This document shows, piece by piece, positions 9,822 to 19,103 of a DNA stretch of 64,000 bases. The translations under genes were made by a program, and so were the position numbers. Under the pieces are notes generated by a model. The model was not told the DNA's origin. It saw only the letters and a list, made by a program, of their open reading frames with translations, and ran no database searches. The DNA is from an uncultured bacterium (GTDB taxonomy: Bacteria > Bacillota > Clostridia > Lachnospirales > Lachnospiraceae). How positions within the stretch are numbered: position 1 is the first letter of the stretch; each line of letters opens with the position of its first letter. The stretch is taken from contig CAMXIF010000003.1 of NCBI GenBank assembly GCA_947243845.1, forward strand, positions 109,704 to 173,703, read 5' to 3'.

Positions 9822-10652
9822 TTACCGGGAAACCTTTAAAAACAACTCATTGATTCCCTCATAGAACCCCAGTGTCACCACTGTCTGGCCATTCCCCATG
9901 CCCGTAAACACATATTTGCGGAAATAGGGAGTGGTCTCTAAGAGGGGATTATCCGATTCATAAGGCGCAGGTTCACTCAAGCCCATATATTCCGCCCAGG
10001 CTGTCACCAGGGCGTCTGCATCAATCTCTTCCCACAAAAGAGGCGTTCTCACATAAAATTCATAAATCTTTCCATCATCCGCATCAATATAGGCATCCAT
10101 CAGGCGATTCGCCTTATCCGCATTTTTTTGAGAATTGGAAAGGCTCATCTTCCAGACCGCTATATTATTGCGCGGTTCCAGTACATCGATTGCCGAGTAG
10201 AGCGTGACATCATAAGAAGACACGTCCACCTGCCTCACCTGCTCTGGCAGGATTCCCTTTTCCTTCAGCAGATCCAGCCCTTCATTACAGGTGGCATAAA
10301 TCTGCTCATCTGTGATCTCCTTACCTGATGGCCCTCTGCGGTTCACCACGAAAGCATAAGAACCTTCCAGTTCCTGATACTCCACTCCCGTATCCGCCTC
10401 ATGCGCCATAGCGCTTATCTCACTCTCCGGAAGCGTCTGACTGCTCAGACAGCAGGAAAGCAGGTAAAGTTTCTCATTACTGTTCATCTGGTAACGGTAG
10501 CCTTCCCCGGCGGTTTCCACATTTTCCGTATGGGGTTTGTCCAGGATACCCTGATCCTTATACTGCGCCAGCGCTTCAGGCCCCCATATGGAAATGTACA
10601 TCGCAAAAGCCGCCAGTAATGGAAAGGCCAGATAGTATATCTTACTCTTCAT
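9822..10652 (-). CDS. Hypothetical membrane-anchored protein of the two-component operon
   Basis: This protein of about 276 aa begins with one hydrophobic helix (KIYYLAFPLLAAFAMYISIW) and is otherwise soluble, so it is expected to be anchored outside the membrane. I chose the ATG at 10652, which has AGAGGA about 5 nt upstream and overlaps the end of the histidine kinase by 11 bp; the open frame runs to 10718 without a ribosome site. I do not recognise the family. Its place as last gene of a translationally coupled operon suggests a sensor accessory or an output of the two-component system. Confidence 0.7.
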   Translation of the reverse strand: MKSKIYYLAFPLLAAFAMYISIWGPEALAQYKDQGILDKPHTENVETAGEGYRYQMNSNEKLYLLSCCLSSQTLPESEISAMAHEADTGVEYQELEGSYAFVVNRRGPSGKEITDEQIYATCNEGLDLLKEKGILPEQVRQVDVSSYDVTLYSAIDVLEPRNNIAVWKMSLSNSQKNADKANRLMDAYIDADDGKIYEFYVRTPLLWEEIDADALVTAWAEYMGLSEPAPYESDNPLLETTPYFRKYVFTGMGNGQTVVTLGFYEGINELFLKVSR

Positions 10653-12120
10653 AGGTTCCTCTGTTCTCCACAGGAAGGATAAAGCTGAAACAAGAACCCT
10701 CCCCTTCTTTGCTCTCAATCTGTAATTCGCTGTGATGTATCTTTAAAATCTCCGCACACAGGGCAAGGCCGAGTCCTGCTCCGTTCTTGCTTCTGGCTCT
10801 GGACTTGTCCACCATATAGAAGGCCTTGACAATCTTATGCTGTTCCGCCTCCGGTATCCCGATCCCGTAGTCTCTTACAGCAATCCGATAGCCTTCATCA
10901 ACTGCCTGGCCAGTCACCTCGATCACGCCGGTCATATCAGAAGCCTCACCATCCGCTACAGTCCTACTGCCCGCCTCCGATTCAGCGCCGCTACGCTCCG
11001 AAGCCTTACAGGCATTATCAATCAGATTGACCAGCACCGTCTTGATCAGATTCGCTTCCACCCATACCGCTGCCTCCTCATGCCGGAAACGGATATCCAT
11101 CTCCCGCTTCTCCGCAAACATCTCCCGCAGGTACTCAAACAACTCTCCCACCGATGTTTCCTGCAGATCCGCTTCCTCCTGTTTGGCCACGATGATGTCC
11201 AGCAGACGGAAAGACATAGCTTCTAAGCGTTTGCCCTCCGTATAGATATAGTTGGCCGACATGATACTCTTTTCCTCGTCCATCTTGTGGGATCGCAGCA
11301 TATCCGCATAACCGATAATAGCCGTCAAAGGCGTTTTCAGTTCGTGGGCAAAGGCGCCCATGAACTCCTCCCTGGCCTCAATCTCCTCCTCAAGCATGCA
11401 GATATTTTCCTCCAGCGCATTGGCCATCCTGTTGAAATCTCTGGTAAGCTGCCCCAGTTCATCCCGGCTGATCTGTCTGGCCCGGTATGTATAATCTCCC
11501 GCCGCCATCCGCTTGGTCGCTTTAGTCAGCAGTCGAATTGGCTTCGTCAGCAAAGAGGCAATGAAAAGCATAATGACCATACCAGTCAACAGCATGACTA
11601 TTGTCACCTTGCGATACAGAGAAAATCCCAGCGCCCGCTCCGTGAAAACCTCCGTCACGCTCTTCATGGTCTCCAGATACAGGATACGGTCCAGCGCATT
11701 GATGGATACACAGGTATGCACGTAATAGTCATCCTGCGCATAAATCACCCGATAAGACTTGGTGTGCTGATCCGTCTGCGGAAGCAAACCCTCATCAGCG
11801 GTAAACCCATCGCTGGTATACAATATGTTCTTCTCTTCATCCGCAATCCGCAGCAGACGGCCGCCGCTCTGGCCGCCCATTTCCAGCCTGGAAGCGATCT
11901 CCTCCACCACGCTGTCAGGCAGGACGCTGTACTTGAGCGGCACATTCAAAGCCGCTGTCTCAAAGGCAAAACCGAGAATACTGCTCTCATCAAGCGCCTG
12001 TCCCACATCTCTTTCCAGAGAAGTCTCAAACACATAGTTTACAAAATAGAAGCCGCTGAATCCCAGTGCCAATGCCAGCACGATCATCGTAGACAGCACC
12101 AATTTGATTGAAAATTTCAT
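10642..12120 (-). CDS. Sensor histidine kinase (HAMP-HisKA-HATPase)
   Basis: This 492-aa membrane kinase has a helix at about 5-28, an extracytoplasmic region of about 140 residues, a second helix near 170-192 and a HAMP domain. The phosphoacceptor motif FAHELKTPLTAIIGY and the ATP-binding motifs (NLIDNACKA, DYGIGIPE, GAGLGLALC) follow. An acidic Ser/Gly-rich insertion (ERSGAESEAGSRTVADGEA) sits between the N and G1 boxes. It overlaps the response regulator by 4 bp (ATGA), so the two are translationally coupled. The signal is unknown. Confidence 0.92.
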   Translation of the reverse strand: MKFSIKLVLSTMIVLALALGFSGFYFVNYVFETSLERDVGQALDESSILGFAFETAALNVPLKYSVLPDSVVEEIASRLEMGGQSGGRLLRIADEEKNILYTSDGFTADEGLLPQTDQHTKSYRVIYAQDDYYVHTCVSINALDRILYLETMKSVTEVFTERALGFSLYRKVTIVMLLTGMVIMLFIASLLTKPIRLLTKATKRMAAGDYTYRARQISRDELGQLTRDFNRMANALEENICMLEEEIEAREEFMGAFAHELKTPLTAIIGYADMLRSHKMDEEKSIMSANYIYTEGKRLEAMSFRLLDIIVAKQEEADLQETSVGELFEYLREMFAEKREMDIRFRHEEAAVWVEANLIKTVLVNLIDNACKASERSGAESEAGSRTVADGEASDMTGVIEVTGQAVDEGYRIAVRDYGIGIPEAEQHKIVKAFYMVDKSRARSKNGAGLGLALCAEILKIHHSELQIESKEGEGSCFSFILPVENRGTYEE

Positions 12121-12776
12121 TCCTGCACCTCTAAACGGTAGCCCACCTTATACACCGCCACCAGATTATGCTCCCATCCAAGTTTTTTCCGCAGGCGCTG
12201 TACATGCAGATCCAGCGTACGGCTGTCTGCAAAATACTCCCCTTCCCACACCTTTTCATATAAGGTCTCCCGAAACAAGGCAACATTCTTGTTTTTCATG
12301 AATAATAACAAAAGGCCAAATTCCTTATTGGTCAGTTCCACAGGCCGCCCTGCCCTGGTCACCCTGCGCGCGTCCACATCCACCGTCACATCGCCGGCCA
12401 CAAGACGCTGTTCCGCCTTGTTATAGCGCCGCAGCACCGCCTCAACCCTGGCCACCAGTTCCACCACATCAAAGGGCTTTACCAGATAATCGTCAGCGCC
12501 CAATTTTAAGCCCTTAACCCGCTGCTTGACTTCATGCTTGGCGGTGATAAAAATCACCGGAATCCCCAGCGGCCGTATGTACTCCATCACATCATAGCCG
12601 TCCGCTCCCGGCAGCATGATATCCAGAAGCACCAAATCAAACTCTTCTTTCTCGATCAGATCAATCGCCTGCAGACCGTCCTGTACCGCCGTACAATAAT
12701 ATCCTGCGGAAGAGAGATTCAAATCTATCAAATCACAAATCGGTTTTTCATCATCTACAATCAGAATCTTAATCAT
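12117..12776 (-). CDS. OmpR/PhoB family response regulator
   Basis: This 219-aa regulator has a receiver domain with Asp9/Asp10 acidic residues, phosphoacceptor Asp52 in LLDIMLPGADG and Lys in VKPFD. A C-terminal winged helix of the Trans_reg_C type follows (ELTNKEFGLLLLF, DSRTLDLHVQRLRKK). It pairs with the overlapping kinase gene. OmpR-family regulators bind 11-bp-spaced direct repeats, so this protein is one candidate, among others in the genome, for the array at 6092-6181. Confidence 0.93.
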   Translation of the reverse strand: MIKILIVDDEKPICDLIDLNLSSAGYYCTAVQDGLQAIDLIEKEEFDLVLLDIMLPGADGYDVMEYIRPLGIPVIFITAKHEVKQRVKGLKLGADDYLVKPFDVVELVARVEAVLRRYNKAEQRLVAGDVTVDVDARRVTRAGRPVELTNKEFGLLLLFMKNKNVALFRETLYEKVWEGEYFADSRTLDLHVQRLRKKLGWEHNLVAVYKVGYRLEVQE

Positions 12777-13881
12777 TTGTGGACTGCCACCCCCAATAAG
12801 CCCGTGCTTTCTCTACCAGTATCTCCATCGTGTCCTCATCACTGCAGCGATAGGTATCCCTAATCTCCGTATCAGGCATAAATCCGCCGGTACGCTGATA
12901 ATAAATCCGGTAATCACTCTCAACGAGCAGCTCCCCGCCCTCGCCCTCATAGCTGTACCTGGCCAGAATCACAATATCTTTCAGGCCGTCTCCATCAATA
13001 TCCCGACAGGTAACTCCCTTGAGCGCATAGAGATTGTCATACTCCCCCATAGGCTGCAAGATGGATACAATATCTCCCTGCTCGTTCACCAGATAGATCA
13101 TAAAGACGTCATAGTCCGCAATCCGGTATGTTCCCGGCGTTACCTGTAATTTACCCAGCTTGCCAAAAGTCCTGAAATAACACTGTTCCGGAATGATGCG
13201 GAAGTTATTTCTCTGCAATTCCCGCAGCGTAGATGCCGTGTACAGAAATTCCGTGGAATTTCCATCCCTGACAAAGGCTATGATGGTCTCCGCGCTTTTG
13301 TTCATGCCAAAGCGATTGAGTTTATCCGAAATCCGATAATCTCTGTAAAAACCGTCCCCTGCCCTGTTCTGAAAAAGCACATCCCCTACCTTGTAGGTCT
13401 TGCCCGCATACATCCCGCTCTCATTGACACAGGAAGTAATAAGGATAATATCCATTCTGCCGTCCCGGTTTAAATCCTGAAAAGAAACTGCCGCAATGGA
13501 CTGTATTGGCTGCCTCATACGCCCCTTGACACAGTAATTGGTTTCCAGCTGCTCCGTCCGATAGAGAATCTGTCCATCCACATCCACCACGAACACCGCC
13601 AGCCGATTATACTGTTCATCAAAAGCCGGCACCATCAAAGCACTGTTCTCATCATCCGGATCCAAAGCAAAAATCTGGTCTTCTACCACCCGAAAACCGC
13701 CGTCAGCTATCCCGCTCCGGTCTTCTATTGACATCAGGCGGTCATAATATGCCTCATATTCTGCAAGCACAGCCCCGTCTTCCGGCTCTGTCGGCGCTGC
13801 CTGCGCGGTACCGGACAGCAACAGGCAACAGACCAACATTACAGGCAGTACTAATGTGGTTCTAAATCTATCCCTGCTCAT
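12769..13881 (-). CDS. Secreted protein with VCBS/FG-GAP-like calcium-loop repeats
   Basis: This 370-aa protein starts with a cleavable-looking signal peptide (LVLPVMLVCCLLLSGTAQAA). Two segments, DLNRDGRMDIILI and DIDGDGLKDIVIL, are Dx(D/N)xDGxxD calcium-loop repeats of the kind found in VCBS/FG-GAP beta-propeller blades. It is the first gene of a four-gene operon and overlaps the response regulator by 8 bp. An extracellular ligand-binding or sensing role linked to the kinase is an inference; no enzyme motif is visible. Confidence 0.75.
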   Translation of the reverse strand: MSRDRFRTTLVLPVMLVCCLLLSGTAQAAPTEPEDGAVLAEYEAYYDRLMSIEDRSGIADGGFRVVEDQIFALDPDDENSALMVPAFDEQYNRLAVFVVDVDGQILYRTEQLETNYCVKGRMRQPIQSIAAVSFQDLNRDGRMDIILITSCVNESGMYAGKTYKVGDVLFQNRAGDGFYRDYRISDKLNRFGMNKSAETIIAFVRDGNSTEFLYTASTLRELQRNNFRIIPEQCYFRTFGKLGKLQVTPGTYRIADYDVFMIYLVNEQGDIVSILQPMGEYDNLYALKGVTCRDIDGDGLKDIVILARYSYEGEGGELLVESDYRIYYQRTGGFMPDTEIRDTYRCSDEDTMEILVEKARAYWGWQSTND

Positions 13882-13963
13882 TCACCATACCCCTGGTTAT
13901 ATTTACAGTTACATCCATGTTCACAAAGTGAACCTCCTAAAGTAAATTCCAAATCTGGTTTCT

Positions 13964-15418
13964 TTATGATTGACTCATCTGGTCAAGAAGCTGTATCTTG
14001 ATATCATAAAGCCGGCTGGACAAATCCACATACACCTTATGCGGATTCACCAGACGCCTCGTCTCATCCCAGAGCGTCTCCTGCTCCTGCTTACAGTATT
14101 CCCGGATATCCATAACTTTCGGGGAAGTATAACAGCACTCTCCGCCCTTGAACACCTGTACCATCAAATCCCTCATCTGATAGCTGCCCGGCGCCAGCTT
14201 GGTCTTCTTCCAAGGTTCCATGGGATCAAACAGGAGAAGGGACTCATTTTCGTCAAACACCTCATCCACCAGACAGATCAGATCCGCCTTAATCTTCCCG
14301 CTCTCCTTATCATACACACGATACACCGTCTTATTACCGGGATTCGTCACTTTCTCCGAATTTTCTGAAAGCTTAATCTTCGGAATAAACTTGCCGTCCT
14401 TGCCCATGATTGCCGCCAGCTTGTACACACCGCCGAATGACGGGCAGTCCTTGGACGTGATCAGATGCGTACCCACACCCCAGGATGTAATCTTGGCGCC
14501 CTGGTCCTTCAGACTCTGGATCAGGAACTCGTCCAGATCGTTCGATGCAGAGATCACTGCATCCGGGAAGCCAGCCTCATCCAACATCTTCCTCGCCTTT
14601 TTGGACAGATAAGCCAGATCACCGCTGTCCAGCCGGATTCCATAAAAGGTAAGCGGCACACCAGCCTCTCTCATCTCTTTGAAAACACGAATCGCATTAG
14701 GCACACCGGATTTTAAAGTATCATACGTATCCACCAACAGAATACAGGCCGAAGGATACATGTCCGCATACGTCTTAAAGGCCGTATACTCATCCGGGAA
14801 ACTCATAATCCAGCTGTGAGCATGGGTTCCCTTCACCGGCACATCAAAGAGCTGACCACAGAGTACGTTCGAAGTTCCCACGCATCCGCCGATCACCGCC
14901 GCCCGTGCGCCGTATGTCCCTGCATCCGGCCCCTGGGCCCGGCGCAGACCAAACTCCATGATTCCGTCACCCTGCGCCGCATAACAGACCCTGGCCGCCT
15001 TCGTAGCGATCAGGCTCTGATGATTGACGATATTTAAAATGGCCGTCTCCACCAACTGTGCCTGCATGATCGGCGCGATCACCTTCACCAACGGCTCTCT
15101 GGGAAATACCACCGTTCCTTCCGGAATTGCATAAATATCCCCCGTAAACCGGAAGCTCTCCAGATACTCCAGAAAGTCCCGGTCAAAAATACCAAGACTC
15201 GCCAGATAGGCAATATCTTCTTTGTCAAAATGCAGTTCCTTAATATACTGAATCAGCTGCTCTAAGCCCGCCGCAATGGCAAATCCGCCATCACAGGGAT
15301 TGTTGCGGTAAAAGGCGTCAAAAATGACGGTCTCATTCTGATCCTTATTCTTAAAATATCCCTGCATCATCGTAAGTTCATACAGGTCGGTAAGCAGTGT
15401 CAGATTCTGTCTGTCCAT
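13964..15418 (-). CDS. pncB: Nicotinate phosphoribosyltransferase
   Basis: This protein of about 484 aa converts nicotinate and PRPP to nicotinate mononucleotide in NAD salvage. Diagnostic segments are the N-terminal LLTDLYELTMMQGYF, the GLRRAQGPDAG segment with the conserved Arg, IRLDSGDLAYLSK and GVGTHL. The ATG at 15418 has GGAGGGAGA immediately upstream, so I prefer it to the in-frame ATG at 15454. The gene stands alone between the two-component operon and spoVT. Confidence 0.93.
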   Translation of the reverse strand: MDRQNLTLLTDLYELTMMQGYFKNKDQNETVIFDAFYRNNPCDGGFAIAAGLEQLIQYIKELHFDKEDIAYLASLGIFDRDFLEYLESFRFTGDIYAIPEGTVVFPREPLVKVIAPIMQAQLVETAILNIVNHQSLIATKAARVCYAAQGDGIMEFGLRRAQGPDAGTYGARAAVIGGCVGTSNVLCGQLFDVPVKGTHAHSWIMSFPDEYTAFKTYADMYPSACILLVDTYDTLKSGVPNAIRVFKEMREAGVPLTFYGIRLDSGDLAYLSKKARKMLDEAGFPDAVISASNDLDEFLIQSLKDQGAKITSWGVGTHLITSKDCPSFGGVYKLAAIMGKDGKFIPKIKLSENSEKVTNPGNKTVYRVYDKESGKIKADLICLVDEVFDENESLLLFDPMEPWKKTKLAPGSYQMRDLMVQVFKGGECCYTSPKVMDIREYCKQEQETLWDETRRLVNPHKVYVDLSSRLYDIKIQLLDQMSQS

Positions 15419-15642
15419 GGTCTCTCCCTCCATCACCGGGTATGGTGTTTTCAATTATGGTTTCTATAAGGAATTTGTTTTTTTAATCATACACCCTTTT
15501 ACGGAAATAGAAAAGAGTTTAAAGGTGCAATTAATATCCCTTCCTTTTTGCTAAAGGAGAAAAAAGCACTGCCAGACATTTTCTTTTAGAACTTTATCGC
15601 AAGGGCCGCAGTAGAAATTCTGATAAAAAGGAGTTTCAATAC

Positions 15643-15692
15643 ATGAATAAAATGCGGAGAACCTCCCAAACTCATCCGGTTCTCCGCATATT
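15643..15692 (-). terminator. Intrinsic terminator of spoVT
   Basis: Perfect 12-bp arms ATGCGGAGAACC (15652-15663) and GGTTCTCCGCAT (15678-15689) lie just past the spoVT stop codon. On the minus strand they are followed by TTTTATTC. Confidence 0.8.
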
Positions 15693-15702
15693 CGTCTTTC
15701 CC

Positions 15703-16245
15703 TCACTGTTCCATCTGTCTTCCCAGAAATCCTGCCGCTGATTGAATCAGCTTCTGCTCCACCTCTCCCATCTTGGACTTGTGATCCGTCTCCAGCAGAA
15801 TCACCGACCCGATCACGTCTCCTTCGCAAATAATGGGACTGATCGCCTCATGTTGAAACTCATCCGCATCGGTGCTGACCTGAATAAAATTCCGGTCGCC
15901 CTTTGCCGCCACCAGGCTTTCCCGGTGATTGATCTTTTCCTCCAGTTCCCTGCTGATGGATTTGCCCAGCAGATTCTTCATGCCGCCGGATACCGCGATG
16001 AACTGATCCCTGTCAGAAATCATCGCAATATGTCCCGAAACCTGTGCCATACTCTCCGCATACTGTTTTGCGAAAGTGCCCATCTCGCCTATGGGAGAAT
16101 ATTTCTTAAGAATGATTTCCCCTTCCCTGTCGGTAAAAATTTCCAGCGGATCTGATTCCCTGATGCGGAGTGTCCTGCGAATCTCCTTTGGAATCACGAT
16201 TCGTCCCAGATCATCTATTCGTCTGACTATACCAGTTGCTTTCAT
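15703..16245 (-). CDS. spoVT: Stage V sporulation protein T, AbrB-type regulator
   Basis: This 180-aa protein has the SpoVT N-terminal swapped-hairpin DNA-binding domain (MKATGIVRRIDDLGRIVIPK) and a C-terminal GAF-like domain. The length equals that of known SpoVT. In Bacillus it modulates sigma-G genes in the forespore, and its presence indicates that this organism forms spores. The ATG at 16245 has GGAGG about 10 nt upstream; the longer frame to 16293 has no support. Confidence 0.93.
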   Translation of the reverse strand: MKATGIVRRIDDLGRIVIPKEIRRTLRIRESDPLEIFTDREGEIILKKYSPIGEMGTFAKQYAESMAQVSGHIAMISDRDQFIAVSGGMKNLLGKSISRELEEKINHRESLVAAKGDRNFIQVSTDADEFQHEAISPIICEGDVIGSVILLETDHKSKMGEVEQKLIQSAAGFLGRQMEQ

Positions 16246-16492
16246 ATTATATAACCTCCATCTGCCAATCATAATCGTAGTGTAGTTTTGCATTTTCTTT
16301 TATCTCTACGTTTTTACTATTATTTGTAAAGCAGGAAATTATATACATATAAAAAAAGTAAATTTACTTCGTATATGGACTTCTATTTTACAGACGGCTT
16401 AACAAAAATCGGCAAATTATCACATCCTCATCCATTCCCAGATGCCTTCCTTTTCTTTATAATATAGTCAGAGGGAGTTTTAAACATATCAG

Positions 16493-16510
16493 AAGCGGGC
16501 AAACGCTTCG
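16493..16510 (+). promoter_or_regulatory. Inverted repeat in the leader of the GH94 gene
   Basis: GAAGCG-GGCAAA-CGCTTC lies 16-33 bp before the ATG and downstream of a TATAAT at 16459. It resembles operators of LacI-family repressors and could block transcription. It may also be bound by the regulator encoded at 7468. Confidence 0.4.
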
Positions 16511-16525
16511 GAACGGGGGAGTATT

Positions 16526-18940
16526 ATGAAATATGGACATTTTGATGACCAAAACAGGGAATACGTGATTGACAGGGTTGACCTGCCCTGCTCATGGACG
16601 AACTATCTGGGTGTGGAGGATATGGCGGCAGTCGTCAATCATACAGCCGGCGGTTATCTGTTCTACAAGACACCGGAGTACCATCGGATCAGCCGTTTCA
16701 GGGGTAACGCTGTACCTATGGACAGACCAGGTTTTTACGTTTACATTAGAGATAACGACAGAAACGATTACTGGTCCGTTTCCTGGCAGCCTGTGGGCAA
16801 GCCGCTTGACGCTGCCAGATACAGCTGCCGCCACGGAATGTCCTACACCGTGTACGAATGTGAGTATCAAGATATCAGCGCTTCCCAGACCATGGTCATC
16901 CCCAGAGGGGAAGCCGTACAGCTCTGGGATGTGAAGGTCAAAAATACGGGCGATACACCCAGGCAGTTAAGCCTATTCTCCTACCTGGAATTTTCCTTCC
17001 ACCACATTATGATCGACAACCAGAATTATCAGATGAGTCTCTACTGCGCCGGTTCCTCTTACGAAGACGGCATCATCGAGGAAGATTTGTTCTATGAGGA
17101 AGAAGGATATCAGTATTTTACCATGAATCTGGCGCCTGACGGGTTCGACTGTATGCGTGACCGCTTCATCGGCACCTACAATACCGAAACAAATCCTGTG
17201 GCTGTCTCTGCCGGCAAATGCTCTTCTTCTTATGAAAAGGGCGGCAATCACTGCGGCAGCCTGCAAAAGGATCTGACACTGCAGCCGGGCGAAGAGGCAA
17301 GAATCATCTTTATGCTGGGGGAAGGCCGGCGCGCCGAAGGCAGACGCATCCGCACCAAATACGAGAACCCGGAGACGGTGGATCAGGTCTATGCCGATTT
17401 AAGACAATACTGGGAAGATAAATTCTCCAAGCTGCAGATTCAGACACCAAGCACTGCCATGAATACCATGATCAATACCTGGACGCTGTACCAGTCGGAA
17501 ATCAACGTCATGTTCTCCCGCTTTGCCTCCTTCATCGAAGTGGGCGGCCGGGTAGGACTCGGTTATCGGGATACAGCCCAGGATGCCATGACGGTTCCCC
17601 ACTCCAATCCGGGCAAGTGCAGGGAGCGCATTGAACAGCTTCTGCGTGGGCTGACCAGTGACGGTTATGGTCTGCATCTCTTCCAGCCGGAATGGTTTAT
17701 GGAAAATACCGGGGTAAAACCGTTCAAATCACCCACCGTCATTCCGGAACCTGACAAAGACAGCATCATCCACGGCCTGAAAGACGCCTGCTCCGATGAC
17801 GCGCTCTGGCTGGTGGGTTCTGTCGTGGAATACATCAAAGAGACCGGCGATATCGCTTTTGCTGACAAGCAGCTGCCCTATGCGGATACCTTCCTCTCCG
17901 GCAGCAAAGAGACCGAGACCGTCTACGAGCATCTGAAAAGGATCCTGGACTTTTCCACCAGGCAGGTGGGACTGACAGGCATCTGCAAGGGGCTGCGGGC
18001 AGACTGGAACGACTGTCTGAATCTGGGAGGCGGTGAGAGCGCCATGGTCAGCTTCCTGCACTACTGGGCGCTGCAGCATTTCATCAGTCTGGCTTCCTAT
18101 CTGGACAGACCGGAGGATGTGTCTTACTATACGCAGGTTGCAGACCGGGTTAAAGAAGTCTGTAACAGAGAACTCTGGGACGGCGAATGGTTTATCCGGG
18201 GTATTACAGCCAAGGGCAGAAAAATAGGCACCAAAAAAGATATGGAAGGGAAGGTGCACCTGGAGTCCAACGCCTGGGCAGTGCTCTCCGGCGCCGCCGA
18301 TGAGGAGAAAGCGGATCTGGCCCTGAAAGCCATTGACGAATATCTCTATACATCCTACGGCCTGCTTTTAAACACGCCCTCCTATACTGTACCCGATGAC
18401 GACATCGGCTTTGTCACCAGAGTATATCCGGGTCTGAAAGAAAACGGAGCAGTGTTCTCCCACCCCAATCCCTGGGCCTGGGCGGCTGCCTGCACCAGGG
18501 GAAGAGGCGACCTGGCCATGAAATTCTATGATGCGCTCTGTCCTTGCCTGCAAAACGACAGGATTGAGACAAGGGAAGCAGAACCCTATTCCTACTGCCA
18601 ATTCATCGCCGGCAAAGACCACAGCGCCTTTGGCAGAGCCAGACATCCCTTTATGACCGGTTCCGGAGGCTGGGCATACTTTGCAGCCACCCGATACATA
18701 CTGGGCATCCGACCGGATTACGACAGCCTCACGATCGATCCCTGTATTCCGGCAGATTGGAAAGAGTTTCGTGCCACACGCATATTCCGGGGCGCCAGAT
18801 ACAACATCCGAGTGAGCAATCCGGAAGGCATCATGAAAGGAATCCGGGAAATCCGCGTAAACGGACAGCTGACAAATAAGATTCCGGTGATGCCGGCAGG
18901 CAGTGAACATACGGTTGACGTGATCCTGGGCAATATATAG
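16526..18940 (+). CDS. GH94 phosphorylase, probably N,N'-diacetylchitobiose phosphorylase
   Basis: This 804-aa enzyme has the length and domain order of family GH94 (N-terminal beta-sandwich, alpha/alpha barrel, C-terminal sheet). ICKGLRADWNDCLNLGGGES contains the catalytic-acid Asp region, and NHCGSLQKDL, HGLKDACSDDALWL and VHLESN resemble chitobiose phosphorylases more than cellobiose phosphorylases as I remember those families. The reaction would be chitobiose plus phosphate to GlcNAc-1-phosphate and GlcNAc. A hexose-phosphate mutase follows 163 bp downstream and a GlcNAc-type kinase lies at 6195, which supports that reading. Cellobiose or another beta-disaccharide remains possible. Confidence 0.85.
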   Translation: MKYGHFDDQNREYVIDRVDLPCSWTNYLGVEDMAAVVNHTAGGYLFYKTPEYHRISRFRGNAVPMDRPGFYVYIRDNDRNDYWSVSWQPVGKPLDAARYSCRHGMSYTVYECEYQDISASQTMVIPRGEAVQLWDVKVKNTGDTPRQLSLFSYLEFSFHHIMIDNQNYQMSLYCAGSSYEDGIIEEDLFYEEEGYQYFTMNLAPDGFDCMRDRFIGTYNTETNPVAVSAGKCSSSYEKGGNHCGSLQKDLTLQPGEEARIIFMLGEGRRAEGRRIRTKYENPETVDQVYADLRQYWEDKFSKLQIQTPSTAMNTMINTWTLYQSEINVMFSRFASFIEVGGRVGLGYRDTAQDAMTVPHSNPGKCRERIEQLLRGLTSDGYGLHLFQPEWFMENTGVKPFKSPTVIPEPDKDSIIHGLKDACSDDALWLVGSVVEYIKETGDIAFADKQLPYADTFLSGSKETETVYEHLKRILDFSTRQVGLTGICKGLRADWNDCLNLGGGESAMVSFLHYWALQHFISLASYLDRPEDVSYYTQVADRVKEVCNRELWDGEWFIRGITAKGRKIGTKKDMEGKVHLESNAWAVLSGAADEEKADLALKAIDEYLYTSYGLLLNTPSYTVPDDDIGFVTRVYPGLKENGAVFSHPNPWAWAAACTRGRGDLAMKFYDALCPCLQNDRIETREAEPYSYCQFIAGKDHSAFGRARHPFMTGSGGWAYFAATRYILGIRPDYDSLTIDPCIPADWKEFRATRIFRGARYNIRVSNPEGIMKGIREIRVNGQLTNKIPVMPAGSEHTVDVILGNI

Positions 18941-19103
18941 TCAGTTTCCGCCGTCAAACAATGATAAGTCTTTCTTTAATGGAAATGAAATCCTGCAAAC
19001 TCAACAGACTTTTTACAAGATTTGTGTCTGTGTGCTGCTTGCCACAAACTTGTAATCTCTGCATGGATCGGAGCAGCAAAGCAGCGCAGAAACGGAGAAA
19101 ATT

